DNA of 64,000 nt from Congregibacter variabilis (lineage in GTDB: Bacteria; Pseudomonadota; Gammaproteobacteria; Pseudomonadales; Halieaceae): positions 1-64,000 of the forward strand of contig NZ_CP136864.1 of NCBI RefSeq assembly GCF_045689235.1, written 5' to 3'. The notes under the pieces were generated by a model. The model made no database searches. It had not been told where the DNA came from and saw only the letters and a list, made by a program, of their open reading frames with translations. Positions 8,516 through 17,622 of this stretch are shown here, piece by piece; the first letter of the stretch is position 1; every line of letters starts with the position of its first letter. The translations under genes and the position numbers were made by a program.

Positions 8516-9304
8516 ATGGTTGCTAGCAGCGAAACAGCAGATCCCGGATCACGATCGTCGGATACCCAGACGCCGCGACACGTTGCCATCATTATGGATG
8601 GCAACAACCGCTGGGCGCGAAAACACTCGCTGCCCGGGGTAGCGGGGCACCGCGCCGGTGTTGAAGCCGTTCGCGGGGTGATGCGTGCCTGTCGTGAGAG
8701 CGGTGTCGAGGTTCTAACACTGTTCGCCTTTAGCTCAGAAAATTGGTCGCGGCCACTGCCCGAAGTTCGTGCTTTGTTGGCTTTGTTGTCTCGATATCTG
8801 CGCACGGAAGTAAAGCAGCTCCACGAAGACAATGTCCGTCTGCGTTTTATTGGTAAGCGGAGCCGGTTCAGCGCGGGCTTGCAGCGACTGATAGCTCATG
8901 CTGAGACAGTGACGGCAAATAATACTGCAGCCACGGTGATTATCGCGGTGGATTATGGCGGGCAGTGGGATATCACGCGAGCTGCACAAGAGCTTGCGAA
9001 GCGCGCTCAGCAGGGTGAGCTAAATCCCGAAGACATAACCACCGAACTCGTGCAAAGCACATTGTCACTTGGCGGTTTTCCGCGTCCGGATTTGTGTATC
9101 AGGACCGGAGGTGATGCGCGTATCAGCAATTTCTTACTGTGGGATTTTGCCTACAGCGAGTTTTACTTTACTCCGGTACTATGGCCGGATTTTGGTGAGC
9201 TCGAGTTTGCCCGTGCACTGGCAGACTACGGTAAACGTGAGCGGCGCTTCGGTGGCCGGGGTGAGCCTGATGGAATAGTATCCGGCGGATCGTTGGATGC
9301 TTAA
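8516..9304 (+). CDS. uppS: Undecaprenyl pyrophosphate synthase
   Basis: Cis-prenyltransferase that adds eight isopentenyl units to farnesyl pyrophosphate to make the C55 carrier for peptidoglycan and O-antigen. The 262-residue sequence has HVAIIMDGNNRWA (about residues 22-34, catalytic Asp), FAFSSENWSRP, and the C-terminal PDLCIRTGGDARISNFLLWD and SEFYFTPVLWPDF that bind the pyrophosphates. The first 20 or so residues before the core are variable and serine-rich. It starts 6 bp after frr and overlaps cdsA by 8 bp. Confidence 0.97.
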   Translation: MVASSETADPGSRSSDTQTPRHVAIIMDGNNRWARKHSLPGVAGHRAGVEAVRGVMRACRESGVEVLTLFAFSSENWSRPLPEVRALLALLSRYLRTEVKQLHEDNVRLRFIGKRSRFSAGLQRLIAHAETVTANNTAATVIIAVDYGGQWDITRAAQELAKRAQQGELNPEDITTELVQSTLSLGGFPRPDLCIRTGGDARISNFLLWDFAYSEFYFTPVLWPDFGELEFARALADYGKRERRFGGRGEPDGIVSGGSLDA

Positions 9305-10133
9305 GCAGCGGGTTTTGACTGCCGTGCCTATGGCCGGATTGTTTCTGGCTGGCGCGTATTGGTTGCCAACGTGGGCACTGGCTGCAATTTTTGTGGTGAT
9401 TATTGCGCTTGGCGCCTGGGAATGGGCGCAACTTGCAGGATTGACTCACACACGCTCAAAAGCCCTTTACGTGATTCTTGTTGTTTCCTGCGCCTTTGCC
9501 CTTTACCGCTACGCGGGAGATGGCAGCGACTTTTCGCCAGAGCTGGTTCAGCCCGTTGTGGGGCTTGCTTGCCTGTGGTGGTGTTTTGCGCTGCTTTGGG
9601 TGAAGTCCTACCCCGCCAGTGCCGGGCTGTGGAATAGCCGCCTGGGGCGTTCTTTTATGGGTGTGCTGATTTTAGTGCCAGCGTGGTTCGCCGCCGTATA
9701 CCTGCTGAATATCGAAGCCCGAAGTGCTGTTATGGTGGTCCTTGTGCTGATTGTTGCGGCGGCAGATATCGGCGCCTACTTTACCGGCAAGTCCTTTGGT
9801 CGACACGCGCTGTCCCCGCAGGTGAGTCCCGGAAAAACCTGGGAAGGTTTCTGGGGGGGCGTGTTAGCGGTAGCTATTTTGAGCGTCCTTATTTGGAGTC
9901 TGCTGCCCGAGCGTTTTGATCACCTTAGCCTTACGGCTATTTTAGTGGTGGCGCTGGTCACGGCATTCGCCTCAGTGCTGGGTGATTTAACGGTTAGCAT
10001 GGTCAAGCGTGTAGGCGGTGTAAAAGATTCAAGCAGCATGCTGCCGGGTCATGGTGGACTTCTGGATCGGCTTGATAGCCTCTGTGCTGCTACGCCGACT
10101 TTTGCTCTTGGCCTCCTTATGGTCGGCTTTTAA
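9297..10133 (+). CDS. cdsA: Phosphatidate cytidylyltransferase (CDP-diglyceride synthase)
   Basis: Makes CDP-diacylglycerol from phosphatidic acid and CTP in the inner membrane, the branch point of phospholipid synthesis. The 278-residue protein is highly hydrophobic, with about eight membrane segments beginning near residue 10, and ends in the CdsA signature: SMVKRVGGVKDSSSMLPGHG followed by GLLDRLDS. SPGKTWEGFWGG in the middle is also diagnostic. The ATG at 9297 overlaps the uppS stop, and the stop overlaps the dxr start by 1 bp, so translation is coupled along this run. Confidence 0.97.
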   Translation: MLKQRVLTAVPMAGLFLAGAYWLPTWALAAIFVVIIALGAWEWAQLAGLTHTRSKALYVILVVSCAFALYRYAGDGSDFSPELVQPVVGLACLWWCFALLWVKSYPASAGLWNSRLGRSFMGVLILVPAWFAAVYLLNIEARSAVMVVLVLIVAAADIGAYFTGKSFGRHALSPQVSPGKTWEGFWGGVLAVAILSVLIWSLLPERFDHLSLTAILVVALVTAFASVLGDLTVSMVKRVGGVKDSSSMLPGHGGLLDRLDSLCAATPTFALGLLMVGF

Positions 10134-11398
10134 TGATTAATAATGGTGCGTCCGAGCGGCAACGAGTCGCTGTGCTGGGTTCCAGTGGATCGATCGGTGT
10201 TAATACGCTTGATGTGCTGTCACGCCATCCCGACCGATACGAGATTTTCGCGCTCGCTGCGCGCAGCTCTGTGGACACAGTTTTTGAGCAGTGTCGTAAA
10301 TACCATCCCCGCTACGTACTTTTAACGGACGATGCGGCCGCGGCGACCTTAGCTAAGCGCCTGGCCGCCGATGCAGCATTGGACACCGAAGTCTTGGCGG
10401 GCCAGGCGGCACTGGAACAAATAGCCGCCCACGCTGACGTAGATATTGTGATGGCGGCTATCGTCGGGTCCGCGGGCATGGCCTCGGCTATGGCGGCGGC
10501 GCGAGCGGGCAAGCGCCTGCTTTTGGCCAATAAAGAGGCACTCGTTACCGCTGGAAGCTTGCTGATGCGGGCGGTGCAAGACGGCGGAGCGACATTGCTA
10601 CCCGTGGATTCTGAGCACAACGCGATTTTTCAGTGTTTGCCCGCCGACTCTCGGGCGCGTCCGCAGCTTGCAGGTGTCTCCGGACTCATTCTTACCGCCT
10701 CTGGTGGTCCGTTTCGTGGCAAAAGTCGCGAGTTCCTGGCCAAGGTTACGCCCGAGCAGGCCTGCGCCCATCCCAACTGGGATATGGGACGCAAAATCTC
10801 TGTAGATTCCGCGAGTCTGATGAACAAGGGACTTGAGTTGGCAGAAGCGTGCTGGTTGTTTGGCTTACCCGAAAAGCAGGTCGAAGTGGTTGTGCACCCC
10901 CAGAGTATTGTGCACTCGCTGGTGCGCTATACCGATGGGTCGGTTCTGGCGCAGCTCGGCGAACCTGACATGCGCACGCCCATAGCCTGTTGTCTGGCGT
11001 GGCCCGAGCGTATTGACGGAGGCGTCAAAGCGCTGGATCTCGTGGCAGCAGCGCGCCTGGACTTTGAGCCGCCGGATATGAATTTGTTTCCCTGTTTGCG
11101 CATTGCTCGGGAGTGTATAGCCAGCGGTGGCAGCGCCATGGCGGTCTGTAATGCCGCCAATGAGATAGCCGTAGCAGCCTTTTTGGACGGCGAGATCGGT
11201 TTTATTGATATTGCCGCTGTGATCGAAGCAAGCCTGGCTGGTTTACCTCTTATTGAACCTCAGAGCCTCGCTGAGGTCGAAGAAGTAGATCGGCAGGCTC
11301 GTGCCTTTGCGGATCAGTACGTCAAGAATCATCGCCATTCGATCAGCTATCAACAGTCAGCGAGCCCTCGGGCGAGTGCAGGAGTAGTAAAGGTTTGA
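10133..11398 (+). CDS. dxr: 1-deoxy-D-xylulose 5-phosphate reductoisomerase
   Basis: Second step of the MEP isoprenoid pathway: NADPH-dependent rearrangement of DXP to 2-C-methylerythritol 4-phosphate. The product has 421 residues, slightly longer than the E. coli enzyme because of a C-terminal tail. Visible are the NADPH site VLGSSGSIGVNTLDV (residues 14-28), LLANKEALV, PVDSEHNAIFQCL (metal ligands Asp and Glu), ILTASGGPFR and HPNWDMGRKISVDSASLMNK. It starts within the cdsA stop and ends in a TTGA overlap with rseP. It supplies isoprenoid precursors for the upstream uppS product. Confidence 0.97.
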   Translation: MINNGASERQRVAVLGSSGSIGVNTLDVLSRHPDRYEIFALAARSSVDTVFEQCRKYHPRYVLLTDDAAAATLAKRLAADAALDTEVLAGQAALEQIAAHADVDIVMAAIVGSAGMASAMAAARAGKRLLLANKEALVTAGSLLMRAVQDGGATLLPVDSEHNAIFQCLPADSRARPQLAGVSGLILTASGGPFRGKSREFLAKVTPEQACAHPNWDMGRKISVDSASLMNKGLELAEACWLFGLPEKQVEVVVHPQSIVHSLVRYTDGSVLAQLGEPDMRTPIACCLAWPERIDGGVKALDLVAAARLDFEPPDMNLFPCLRIARECIASGGSAMAVCNAANEIAVAAFLDGEIGFIDIAAVIEASLAGLPLIEPQSLAEVEEVDRQARAFADQYVKNHRHSISYQQSASPRASAGVVKV

Positions 11399-12756
11399 TA
11401 GATATTCTGTATAGCGTGGGCATTACCCTGGCGACGCTCGCAGTGCTTGTTGCGGTTCACGAGTTCGGTCATTTTTGGGTCGCCCGTCGCTGTGGTGTAA
11501 AGGTGCTGCGCTTTTCTATCGGCTTTGGCAAGCCATTGCTGCGCTGGAGTGACTCTCTGGGTACTGAGTATGCGGTCGCTGCTATTCCCCTTGGCGGCTA
11601 CGTAAAAATGCTCGATGAACGCGAGGGCGAAGTCGATCCCGATGAATTGCACCTTGCCTTTAATCGAAAGCCCGTGTTGTCACGGATCGCTGTGGTCGCG
11701 GCCGGACCTCTGGCAAATTTTGTGCTGGCAATCGTCGCCTACTGGGCCCTCTTTATGGCCGGTGAGAGTGGCTACGCGCCGGTTATCGGTGCGGTAGAGA
11801 CCGGATCTGTGGCGGAAGTGGCTGGGCTGGAGCCCGGGCAGGAGATAGTTTCTATTGATGGACGTGAAACGCCCACCTGGCAGGCTGTGTCTTTTCGCCT
11901 GTTGGAGCGTATCGGTGATAGTGGTCCCATCCTGTTTTCGGTGCGCTATCCAGGCTCGGATGTGGTTTACGAATCCCAGGGCCAGCTAAATCGCTGGTTG
12001 TCCGGGGATGAAGAGCCAAATCTTCTCGGTGGTCTCGGATTGACTCTGTACATGCCACCTATTGTCCCGCTTTTAGACGAGATTGTGCCCGACAGCCCCG
12101 CAGACAGAGCCGGCCTTAAAGCCGGTGACAGGATTGTGTCTACCGATGGTGTACCCATGGAGCTTTGGGAGAACTGGGTAGACTACGTGCGTTCGCGCCC
12201 GGGTGAGAGCATGACGGTGCTACTTATGCGCGATGGCCGTGAGTTGGAGCTGATGCTGACGCCGGAGACATCCACCACCTCTGAGGGCGAGATTATCGGA
12301 CGCGTGGGTGTGGGGGTTGCACTGCCGGAAATGCCCCAGAGTCAGCGTCGTGAGTTTCATCGGGGGCCCTTGGAGGCTCTGGTGGCCGGTGGGCAGCGCA
12401 CGGGCGAAATGGTGAGTTTTACCGTCAACTCCATGGTCAAAATGGTTCAGGGTTTAATCTCACCGAAAAACTTGAGTGGCCCCATTACCATTGCTAAAGT
12501 GGCGACCGCTTCGGCCAAGTCGGGTCTGGAGTCCTACATCGGTTTTCTTGCGCTGCTGAGCATCAGCCTCGGCGTGCTGAATCTCTTGCCTATACCTGTG
12601 CTGGATGGCGGACATTTGCTGTATTACAGCATTGAGCTTGTGGTGGGTAAGCCGGTACCGGAGCGTGTGCAGATGGTGGGTTATCAGGTCGGACTGTTGT
12701 TAGTGGTCAGTCTCATGGTATTCGCTCTATATAACGATTTTTCGCGCCTTTCCTAG
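11395..12756 (+). CDS. rseP: Site-2 intramembrane metalloprotease RseP
   Basis: Inner-membrane zinc protease that cuts anti-sigmaE RseA after DegS and clears leftover signal peptides. The 453-residue protein has the zinc motif HEFGH near residue 22 in the first membrane segment, two periplasmic PDZ domains (about residues 115-185 and 215-290, with DSPADRAGLKAGDRI), and the third-ligand segment NLLPIPVLDGGHLLYY near residue 400. The start is TTG at 11395 inside the dxr stop (TTGA), so it depends on coupling; no other start fits. It precedes bamA, the usual envelope-stress neighbourhood. Confidence 0.96.
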   Translation: MIDILYSVGITLATLAVLVAVHEFGHFWVARRCGVKVLRFSIGFGKPLLRWSDSLGTEYAVAAIPLGGYVKMLDEREGEVDPDELHLAFNRKPVLSRIAVVAAGPLANFVLAIVAYWALFMAGESGYAPVIGAVETGSVAEVAGLEPGQEIVSIDGRETPTWQAVSFRLLERIGDSGPILFSVRYPGSDVVYESQGQLNRWLSGDEEPNLLGGLGLTLYMPPIVPLLDEIVPDSPADRAGLKAGDRIVSTDGVPMELWENWVDYVRSRPGESMTVLLMRDGRELELMLTPETSTTSEGEIIGRVGVGVALPEMPQSQRREFHRGPLEALVAGGQRTGEMVSFTVNSMVKMVQGLISPKNLSGPITIAKVATASAKSGLESYIGFLALLSISLGVLNLLPIPVLDGGHLLYYSIELVVGKPVPERVQMVGYQVGLLLVVSLMVFALYNDFSRLS

Positions 12757-12805
12757 TGCGTAGATGGAGATTCGCTGAGCGCTCAGGGCGCGTGGCAAAT
12801 ATAAA

Positions 12806-15538
12806 TTGACGAAAGTAGATAACAAGACTTTGGTGGCTGTGGCTTCCGGAGATAGATTTGTCGCCTCCAGCCAGCGCACCCGCAGAAGTGCTGGCGCTGG
12901 AGCTGCGATCCTCATCTTCTCCTGGTTTGCAATGCTCGTGTCTGGCGCGGCCTCAGGGCAGGAGCCAGCGGCAGGCGCTGGTGGAGCACCTCAGGCCGTG
13001 TCAGCGCAGGGTTTTGTGGTATCCGATATTCGTGTTGAGGGTCTTCAGCGCATTGCCGCGGGCTCAGTATTTGCCTCCATGCCCATTGGCGTAGGCGATG
13101 TTGCAAACAGCGCGTCTATTCGCAGTGCCGCACGCTCGCTGTTTGCCACCGGTAACTTTGACGATATTCGCATTGGACGTGATGGGAGCGTTTTGGTGGT
13201 CGTGGTTGCAGAGCGTCCGAGCATCAGTGAGATCACCATCGACGGTAACAAGGCAATCGAGACTGAAGCTTTGTTGGATGGCCTAAAAGGCGCTGGTTTG
13301 TCGGTCGGTCAGGTGTTCCAGCGCTCCACGCTTGAAGGCATGCAGCTGGAGCTTCAGCGCCAGTATGTGATTCAGGGGCGTTACGACGCCGCTATTGAGG
13401 CAGAAGTAATCCCGGAGCCTCGGAACCGGGTCGCCATTAATATCAATGTGGACGAAGGCACCGTTGCTGCAATCAAGCACGTGAATGTCGTTGGCAATAA
13501 GGTGTTCACCGACGAGGAACTCAAGGACTTTTTCGAACTCAAGACGACGGGTTTGCTGTCCTTCTTTACCAATGATGACAAGTATTCCCGTGAAAAGCTC
13601 ACGGGTGATCTGGAGAAACTGACGTCCTACTACATGGATCGTGGCTACCTGCAGTTTGAAATAGAGTCTACGCAGGTGGCGGTCTCGCCTAACAAGGAAG
13701 AGGTCTACATTACGGCGAACGTGATCGAGGGTGAGAAGTTCACAGTCAAAGAGGTCGATCTGTCGGGCGATTTGGTGTTGCCTGAATCTGATTTGCGTCG
13801 TTTTGTTCTTGTGCGCGAGGGCCAGACCTTTTCCCAGCAGTTGGTTACCTCAACAGAGGACTACCTGACGCGAAGATTGGGGAACGAAGGTTACAACTTT
13901 GCCAAGGTCACCGGCATACCGGAGTTGAACGAAGAAGATAATACGGTGGGCATCAAGTTCTTCGTAGATCCGGGAAAGCGTACCTACGTGCGGCGTATCA
14001 GCTTCAAGGGAAATACACGCACCGCTGACAGCGTGCTTCGGCGCGAGATGCGTCAAATGGAAAGCGCTCCGGCTTCGGCCGCCGCAATCGAGCAGTCACG
14101 TATTCGACTTCAACGTTTGGGCTTTTTCAGCAAAGCTGAGGTGGAAACACCGGAAGTGGCCGGCCATGACGATCTTATTGATGTGGAATTTACCGTAGAG
14201 GAACAGACCTCGGGAAGCATCGGCGCAAGCCTTGGCTTTGCACAACAGGCGGGACTGATTTTAAGCCTCAATTTGCAGCAGAATAACTTCCTGGGTACGG
14301 GCAAGCGCGTAGGCATTAATTTGTCGTCATCGCAGTTCCAGGACCTGTACAACTTCAGTTACACGAATCCTTATTACACTGAAGACGGCGTTAGTCGCGG
14401 CTTCAACGTATTTTTCCGTTCTACTGACTTGGCCGAGGTGAACGTAGCCAGCTACACCACAGACACCTGGGGCGGCGCGATTAACTTTGGCTATCCGATT
14501 AAAGAAACGGCGCGCCTGGGCTTCAGTTTTGGTTTGGCGAAAACAGATATCACAGCAGGCCGCTTTGCGGTACAGGAGATCAAGGCTAGTCCTCGGCTGT
14601 TGCAGGGTGTTGAGAATTTTTACGAAAGCACCCAGCTGGCTGATGGCAGCTATGCTGGGCCAGAGGTGATTCAACCACTTGCAGATTTACCCCTTAGCGC
14701 CCTGACCATACCGCCGGAGCTGGGGTTTCTTGATGAAAATGGTGATTCTTATCTGAATTGGACGATTACCAGTAGTTGGAGTCAGTCGACTCTTAACCGC
14801 GGACAGATGGCGACCAGAGGTGCAGCGCAGTCTGTTGCCTTGGAAGTGTCCATGCCGGGTTCGGATCTTGAGTTCTACAAGCTGACCTATCGTGGAGAGG
14901 TGTTTTATCCCATCAAGAACGATTGGATTTTGCACTTCCGCTCGGAATTCGGGTACGGAGATGGATACGGAAAAACCACGGAACTGCCGTTTTATGAGCA
15001 CTTCTTTGCCGGCGGTTTCGGTTCGGTCCGGGGTTTTGAGGTAAACACCCTGGGGCCTCGAAGTACGCCTCCAAGCATCTATACCGTCGATCAGCCCGCG
15101 ACGGCCGTGGATGAGAATGGCTCGCCTGTCGAAATTGGTGGACCGGACGGCCGGCAGTTTGGCTATCAGCTGAATTCCGAGACCGGAAAGTTAGATTTTG
15201 AGACCTTCCAGCAAAATCGTCGTGCGGCGCCATTTGGCGGTAACGTGCTGGTCGAGGGCAGCGCCGAGCTTCTCTTTCCCCTGCCTTTCCTGAAAGACCG
15301 CAGTCGGGTTCGATCGGCGTTCTTTATTGATGTGGGTAACGTGTTCAACAATAATTGCGGTATTAATCAGCCCAATTGTTTTGATTTCGACGCTGCAGAA
15401 CTGCGGTATTCTGCAGGTGTTGGTGTGACTTGGTTGAGCGGGTTTGGCCCGCTTACCTTCGCTATAGCGAAGCCTTTGAACGCTTCAGAAATCGATCGTG
15501 AAGAAGTATTCCAGTTCACTCTGGGACAGAGTTTCTAG
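12806..15538 (+). CDS. bamA: Outer membrane protein assembly factor BamA
   Basis: Central Omp85 pore of the BAM complex that inserts beta-barrel proteins into the outer membrane. The N-terminal half carries five POTRA repeats (from about residue 70; VSDIRVEGLQRI is the first strand) and the C-terminal half the barrel, with the loop-6 motif GSVRGFE near residue 740 and a terminal Phe (FQFTLGQSF). At 910 residues it is about 100 longer than E. coli BamA; the extra length is in the leader and the loops on both sides of VRGF. The TTG at 12806 has no ribosome-binding site and puts 28 residues before the signal peptide core (AAILIFSWFAMLVSGAASG), so a start at 12830-12839 is possible. Confidence 0.94.
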   Translation: MTKVDNKTLVAVASGDRFVASSQRTRRSAGAGAAILIFSWFAMLVSGAASGQEPAAGAGGAPQAVSAQGFVVSDIRVEGLQRIAAGSVFASMPIGVGDVANSASIRSAARSLFATGNFDDIRIGRDGSVLVVVVAERPSISEITIDGNKAIETEALLDGLKGAGLSVGQVFQRSTLEGMQLELQRQYVIQGRYDAAIEAEVIPEPRNRVAININVDEGTVAAIKHVNVVGNKVFTDEELKDFFELKTTGLLSFFTNDDKYSREKLTGDLEKLTSYYMDRGYLQFEIESTQVAVSPNKEEVYITANVIEGEKFTVKEVDLSGDLVLPESDLRRFVLVREGQTFSQQLVTSTEDYLTRRLGNEGYNFAKVTGIPELNEEDNTVGIKFFVDPGKRTYVRRISFKGNTRTADSVLRREMRQMESAPASAAAIEQSRIRLQRLGFFSKAEVETPEVAGHDDLIDVEFTVEEQTSGSIGASLGFAQQAGLILSLNLQQNNFLGTGKRVGINLSSSQFQDLYNFSYTNPYYTEDGVSRGFNVFFRSTDLAEVNVASYTTDTWGGAINFGYPIKETARLGFSFGLAKTDITAGRFAVQEIKASPRLLQGVENFYESTQLADGSYAGPEVIQPLADLPLSALTIPPELGFLDENGDSYLNWTITSSWSQSTLNRGQMATRGAAQSVALEVSMPGSDLEFYKLTYRGEVFYPIKNDWILHFRSEFGYGDGYGKTTELPFYEHFFAGGFGSVRGFEVNTLGPRSTPPSIYTVDQPATAVDENGSPVEIGGPDGRQFGYQLNSETGKLDFETFQQNRRAAPFGGNVLVEGSAELLFPLPFLKDRSRVRSAFFIDVGNVFNNNCGINQPNCFDFDAAELRYSAGVGVTWLSGFGPLTFAIAKPLNASEIDREEVFQFTLGQSF

Positions 15539-15563
15539 TTTTTTTCTCCAAGGAGTAATTGTT

Positions 15564-16085
15564 GTGATCAAGAAGACTTTAGCCATTCTTGCCCTCGGTA
15601 TCGCGATGACGCCACTGGGTGTGCTCGCACAGGGTAAGGTTGCTGTCGTAGACCTTCAGGCGGCGATCTTGCAGTCCGATGCAGCGCAGCAGCGTCTTGA
15701 CGGTGTTCGTAACGAGGAAGGCTACAAGGCCGACAAAGAAGAATTTGACCGGCTCCGTGAAGAGCTGGACAAACTCGTACGTGAGTTTCAGAAAGACGCA
15801 GCCGTTATGAGCCAGGAACAGCAGGACACTTCGCGCCGACGTTTGGCGAGCAAGCAGGCTGATCTGGAGCACGTAGGCGGCAAGTTACAGCAAGCCGAGC
15901 AGGCAACGGGACAGGCTCTGTTACAGGAAATGTCTCCCATGGTTCAGGAAGTTCTGCGCGAGCTTATTGCCACGGAAGGTATTGGCTTGTTACTCCAGCG
16001 TACCTCGGTTATCCACGCTGACCCCGGTTACAGCATCACCGCCAAGGTGACTGACAAGCTTAATCAGCTCTCCGCGGCTAACTAG
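15564..16085 (+). CDS. skp: Periplasmic chaperone Skp/OmpH
   Basis: Trimeric chaperone that holds unfolded outer-membrane proteins in the periplasm and delivers them to BamA. The GTG at 15564, 8 bp after AAGGAG, gives 173 residues beginning MIKKTLAILALGIAMTPLGV with a signal peptide cleaved after VLAQ. The mature part starts GKVAVVDLQAAILQSDAAQQ and then runs as a long charged coiled coil (about residues 55-130), the tentacles of Skp. It lies between bamA and lpxD, the standard order. Confidence 0.92.
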   Translation: MIKKTLAILALGIAMTPLGVLAQGKVAVVDLQAAILQSDAAQQRLDGVRNEEGYKADKEEFDRLREELDKLVREFQKDAAVMSQEQQDTSRRRLASKQADLEHVGGKLQQAEQATGQALLQEMSPMVQEVLRELIATEGIGLLLQRTSVIHADPGYSITAKVTDKLNQLSAAN

Positions 16086-16094
16086 ACTCCAGGC

Positions 16095-17138
16095 GTGGTA
16101 ACCCTCGGCGAATTGGTAACACTATTAGGGTGTGAACCAGGATCCGTCGATACTAGCATTGAGCTTGATCGCATAGCTCCTCTGGGTCGGGCCGGTCCTC
16201 GGGAACTCGCGTTTATTGCTGAGCCTCGGTACCTGAGCACTTTGAAGTCATGCACGGCTGCCTGCGTGTTACTCAAGCCTGAGTGGCAAGGGGATAGTCC
16301 TGTTCCGAGTCTTGGCGTGGCTGATCCCTATCTTGCCTACGCCAGAGTCTCAGCACTTTTTGATCTCGGTCCCGCACCCGAAGCTGGTGTTCACCCCGGC
16401 GCATTTGTGGATGCTTCTGCGTCTATACCTGCCAGCGCCAGTATTGGTCCCGGTGCCTGTGTCGAGGCAGATGTGGTGCTGGGCGAGAATGTGGTGCTCA
16501 GTCATGGTGCCCACGTAGGACGTGGTGCCAAGTTGGGGGACAACTGTCGCCTCTGGCCCGGTGCTGTGCTCTACCACGGTGTGGTTTTAGGGGATGACTG
16601 TGTGGTGCATGCCAACACTGTCATTGGGGCAGATGGTTTTGGCTTTGCGCGTCATTCTGATGGTTGGGAGAAAATCAGCCAATTGGGGAGTGTTCGTATT
16701 GGTAATCGCGTCGATATTGGTGCCGGGGTGACGATTGATCGTGGTGCTCTTGACGATACAGTGATCGCAGATGACGTGATTATCGACGATCAGGTGCATA
16801 TCGCCCACAATTGTGTCATCGGCCGCCGTACAGCCATCGCCGGTTGCGTGGGTATGGCGGGCAGCACGGTAGTTGGCGAAGATTGTACATTTGCCGGACA
16901 GGTCGGAGTATCCGGTCATCTCAAGATTTGCGACAATGCACACTTCACGGGGCAGGCTAAGGTCGCCAGAAAGGTCGAGGAACCTGGCAGCTATTCCTCC
17001 GGAACGCCACTGGAGGCAACACGGCAGTGGCGCAAGAATGCCGTCCGTTTTGGGCAGCTTGATGCCATGCATCGCCGCCTGGTGAAGCTTGAGGCCAAAC
17101 TGGATGCGCTGGGTGAGGCAGCCAGCGACGACGATTAG
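16095..17138 (+). CDS. lpxD: UDP-3-O-acylglucosamine N-acyltransferase
   Basis: Third step of lipid A synthesis: adds the N-linked 3-hydroxyacyl chain from acyl-ACP. The 347-residue protein has the N-terminal UDP-binding domain (LGELVTLLGCEPG, then ELAFIAEPRYLSTLKSC), a long left-handed beta-helix of hexapeptide repeats (about residues 100-290), and a C-terminal helix (MHRRLVKLEAKLDAL). The catalytic His is in DQVHIAHNCVIG and the signature GADGFGFARHSDGW is present. The start is GTG at 16095, 9 bp after the skp stop. Confidence 0.97.
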   Translation: MVTLGELVTLLGCEPGSVDTSIELDRIAPLGRAGPRELAFIAEPRYLSTLKSCTAACVLLKPEWQGDSPVPSLGVADPYLAYARVSALFDLGPAPEAGVHPGAFVDASASIPASASIGPGACVEADVVLGENVVLSHGAHVGRGAKLGDNCRLWPGAVLYHGVVLGDDCVVHANTVIGADGFGFARHSDGWEKISQLGSVRIGNRVDIGAGVTIDRGALDDTVIADDVIIDDQVHIAHNCVIGRRTAIAGCVGMAGSTVVGEDCTFAGQVGVSGHLKICDNAHFTGQAKVARKVEEPGSYSSGTPLEATRQWRKNAVRFGQLDAMHRRLVKLEAKLDALGEAASDDD

Positions 17139-17187
17139 CGCTTAATTTTCAAACAGAGGGATTACGGACTTGAATAATGACTGTCTA

Positions 17188-17622
17188 ATGGACATATCGG
17201 ACATCCGTGAGCACCTCCCGCACCGTTATCCATTTTTATTAGTCGATCGTGTTGTTGAGCTTACTCCCGGTGAGTCGATCGTTGCCTATAAAAACCTGAG
17301 CATAAACGAGCCGTTTTTTGATGGGCATTTCCCCGGGAACCCTGTTTTCCCAGGGGTACTGATGCTGGAGGCCATGGCTCAGGCTGCGGGAATACTCGGC
17401 TTTAAAACCATGCAAAAGACACCGGCTGACGGCTCGATTTATATGTTTGTGGGGGCCGATAATTTGCGTTTCAAACGGCCCTGCGTGCCCGGGGATCGTG
17501 TTTACCTTCACGCCCAGATTGTTGGCGAGAAGCGCGGTATCTGGAAATTTGCAGTGCAGGCCGAAGTCGATGGCCAGCGCTGTGCTTCTGCAACCATTCT
17601 TTGCGCCGACCGGCCCGCATGA
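17188..17622 (+). CDS. fabZ: 3-hydroxyacyl-[acyl-carrier-protein] dehydratase FabZ
   Basis: Dehydrates 3-hydroxyacyl-ACP in fatty acid synthesis, competing with the Lpx enzymes for 3-hydroxyacyl chains. The hot-dog-fold protein carries LPHRYPFLLVDRV and the active-site helix FFDGHFPGNPVFPGVLMLEA with catalytic His and Glu. The ATG at 17188 gives 144 residues starting MDISDIREHLPHRYPF, matching pseudomonad FabZ; a TTG at 17170 adds six residues and has GAGGG about 10 bp upstream, so it is a real alternative. The stop overlaps the lpxA ATG (ATGA). Confidence 0.95.
   Translation: MDISDIREHLPHRYPFLLVDRVVELTPGESIVAYKNLSINEPFFDGHFPGNPVFPGVLMLEAMAQAAGILGFKTMQKTPADGSIYMFVGADNLRFKRPCVPGDRVYLHAQIVGEKRGIWKFAVQAEVDGQRCASATILCADRPA

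Noticed and set aside
16587..17072. 161-codon frame antisense to lpxD
   Set aside because: Mirror of the hexapeptide-repeat codons; no independent support.
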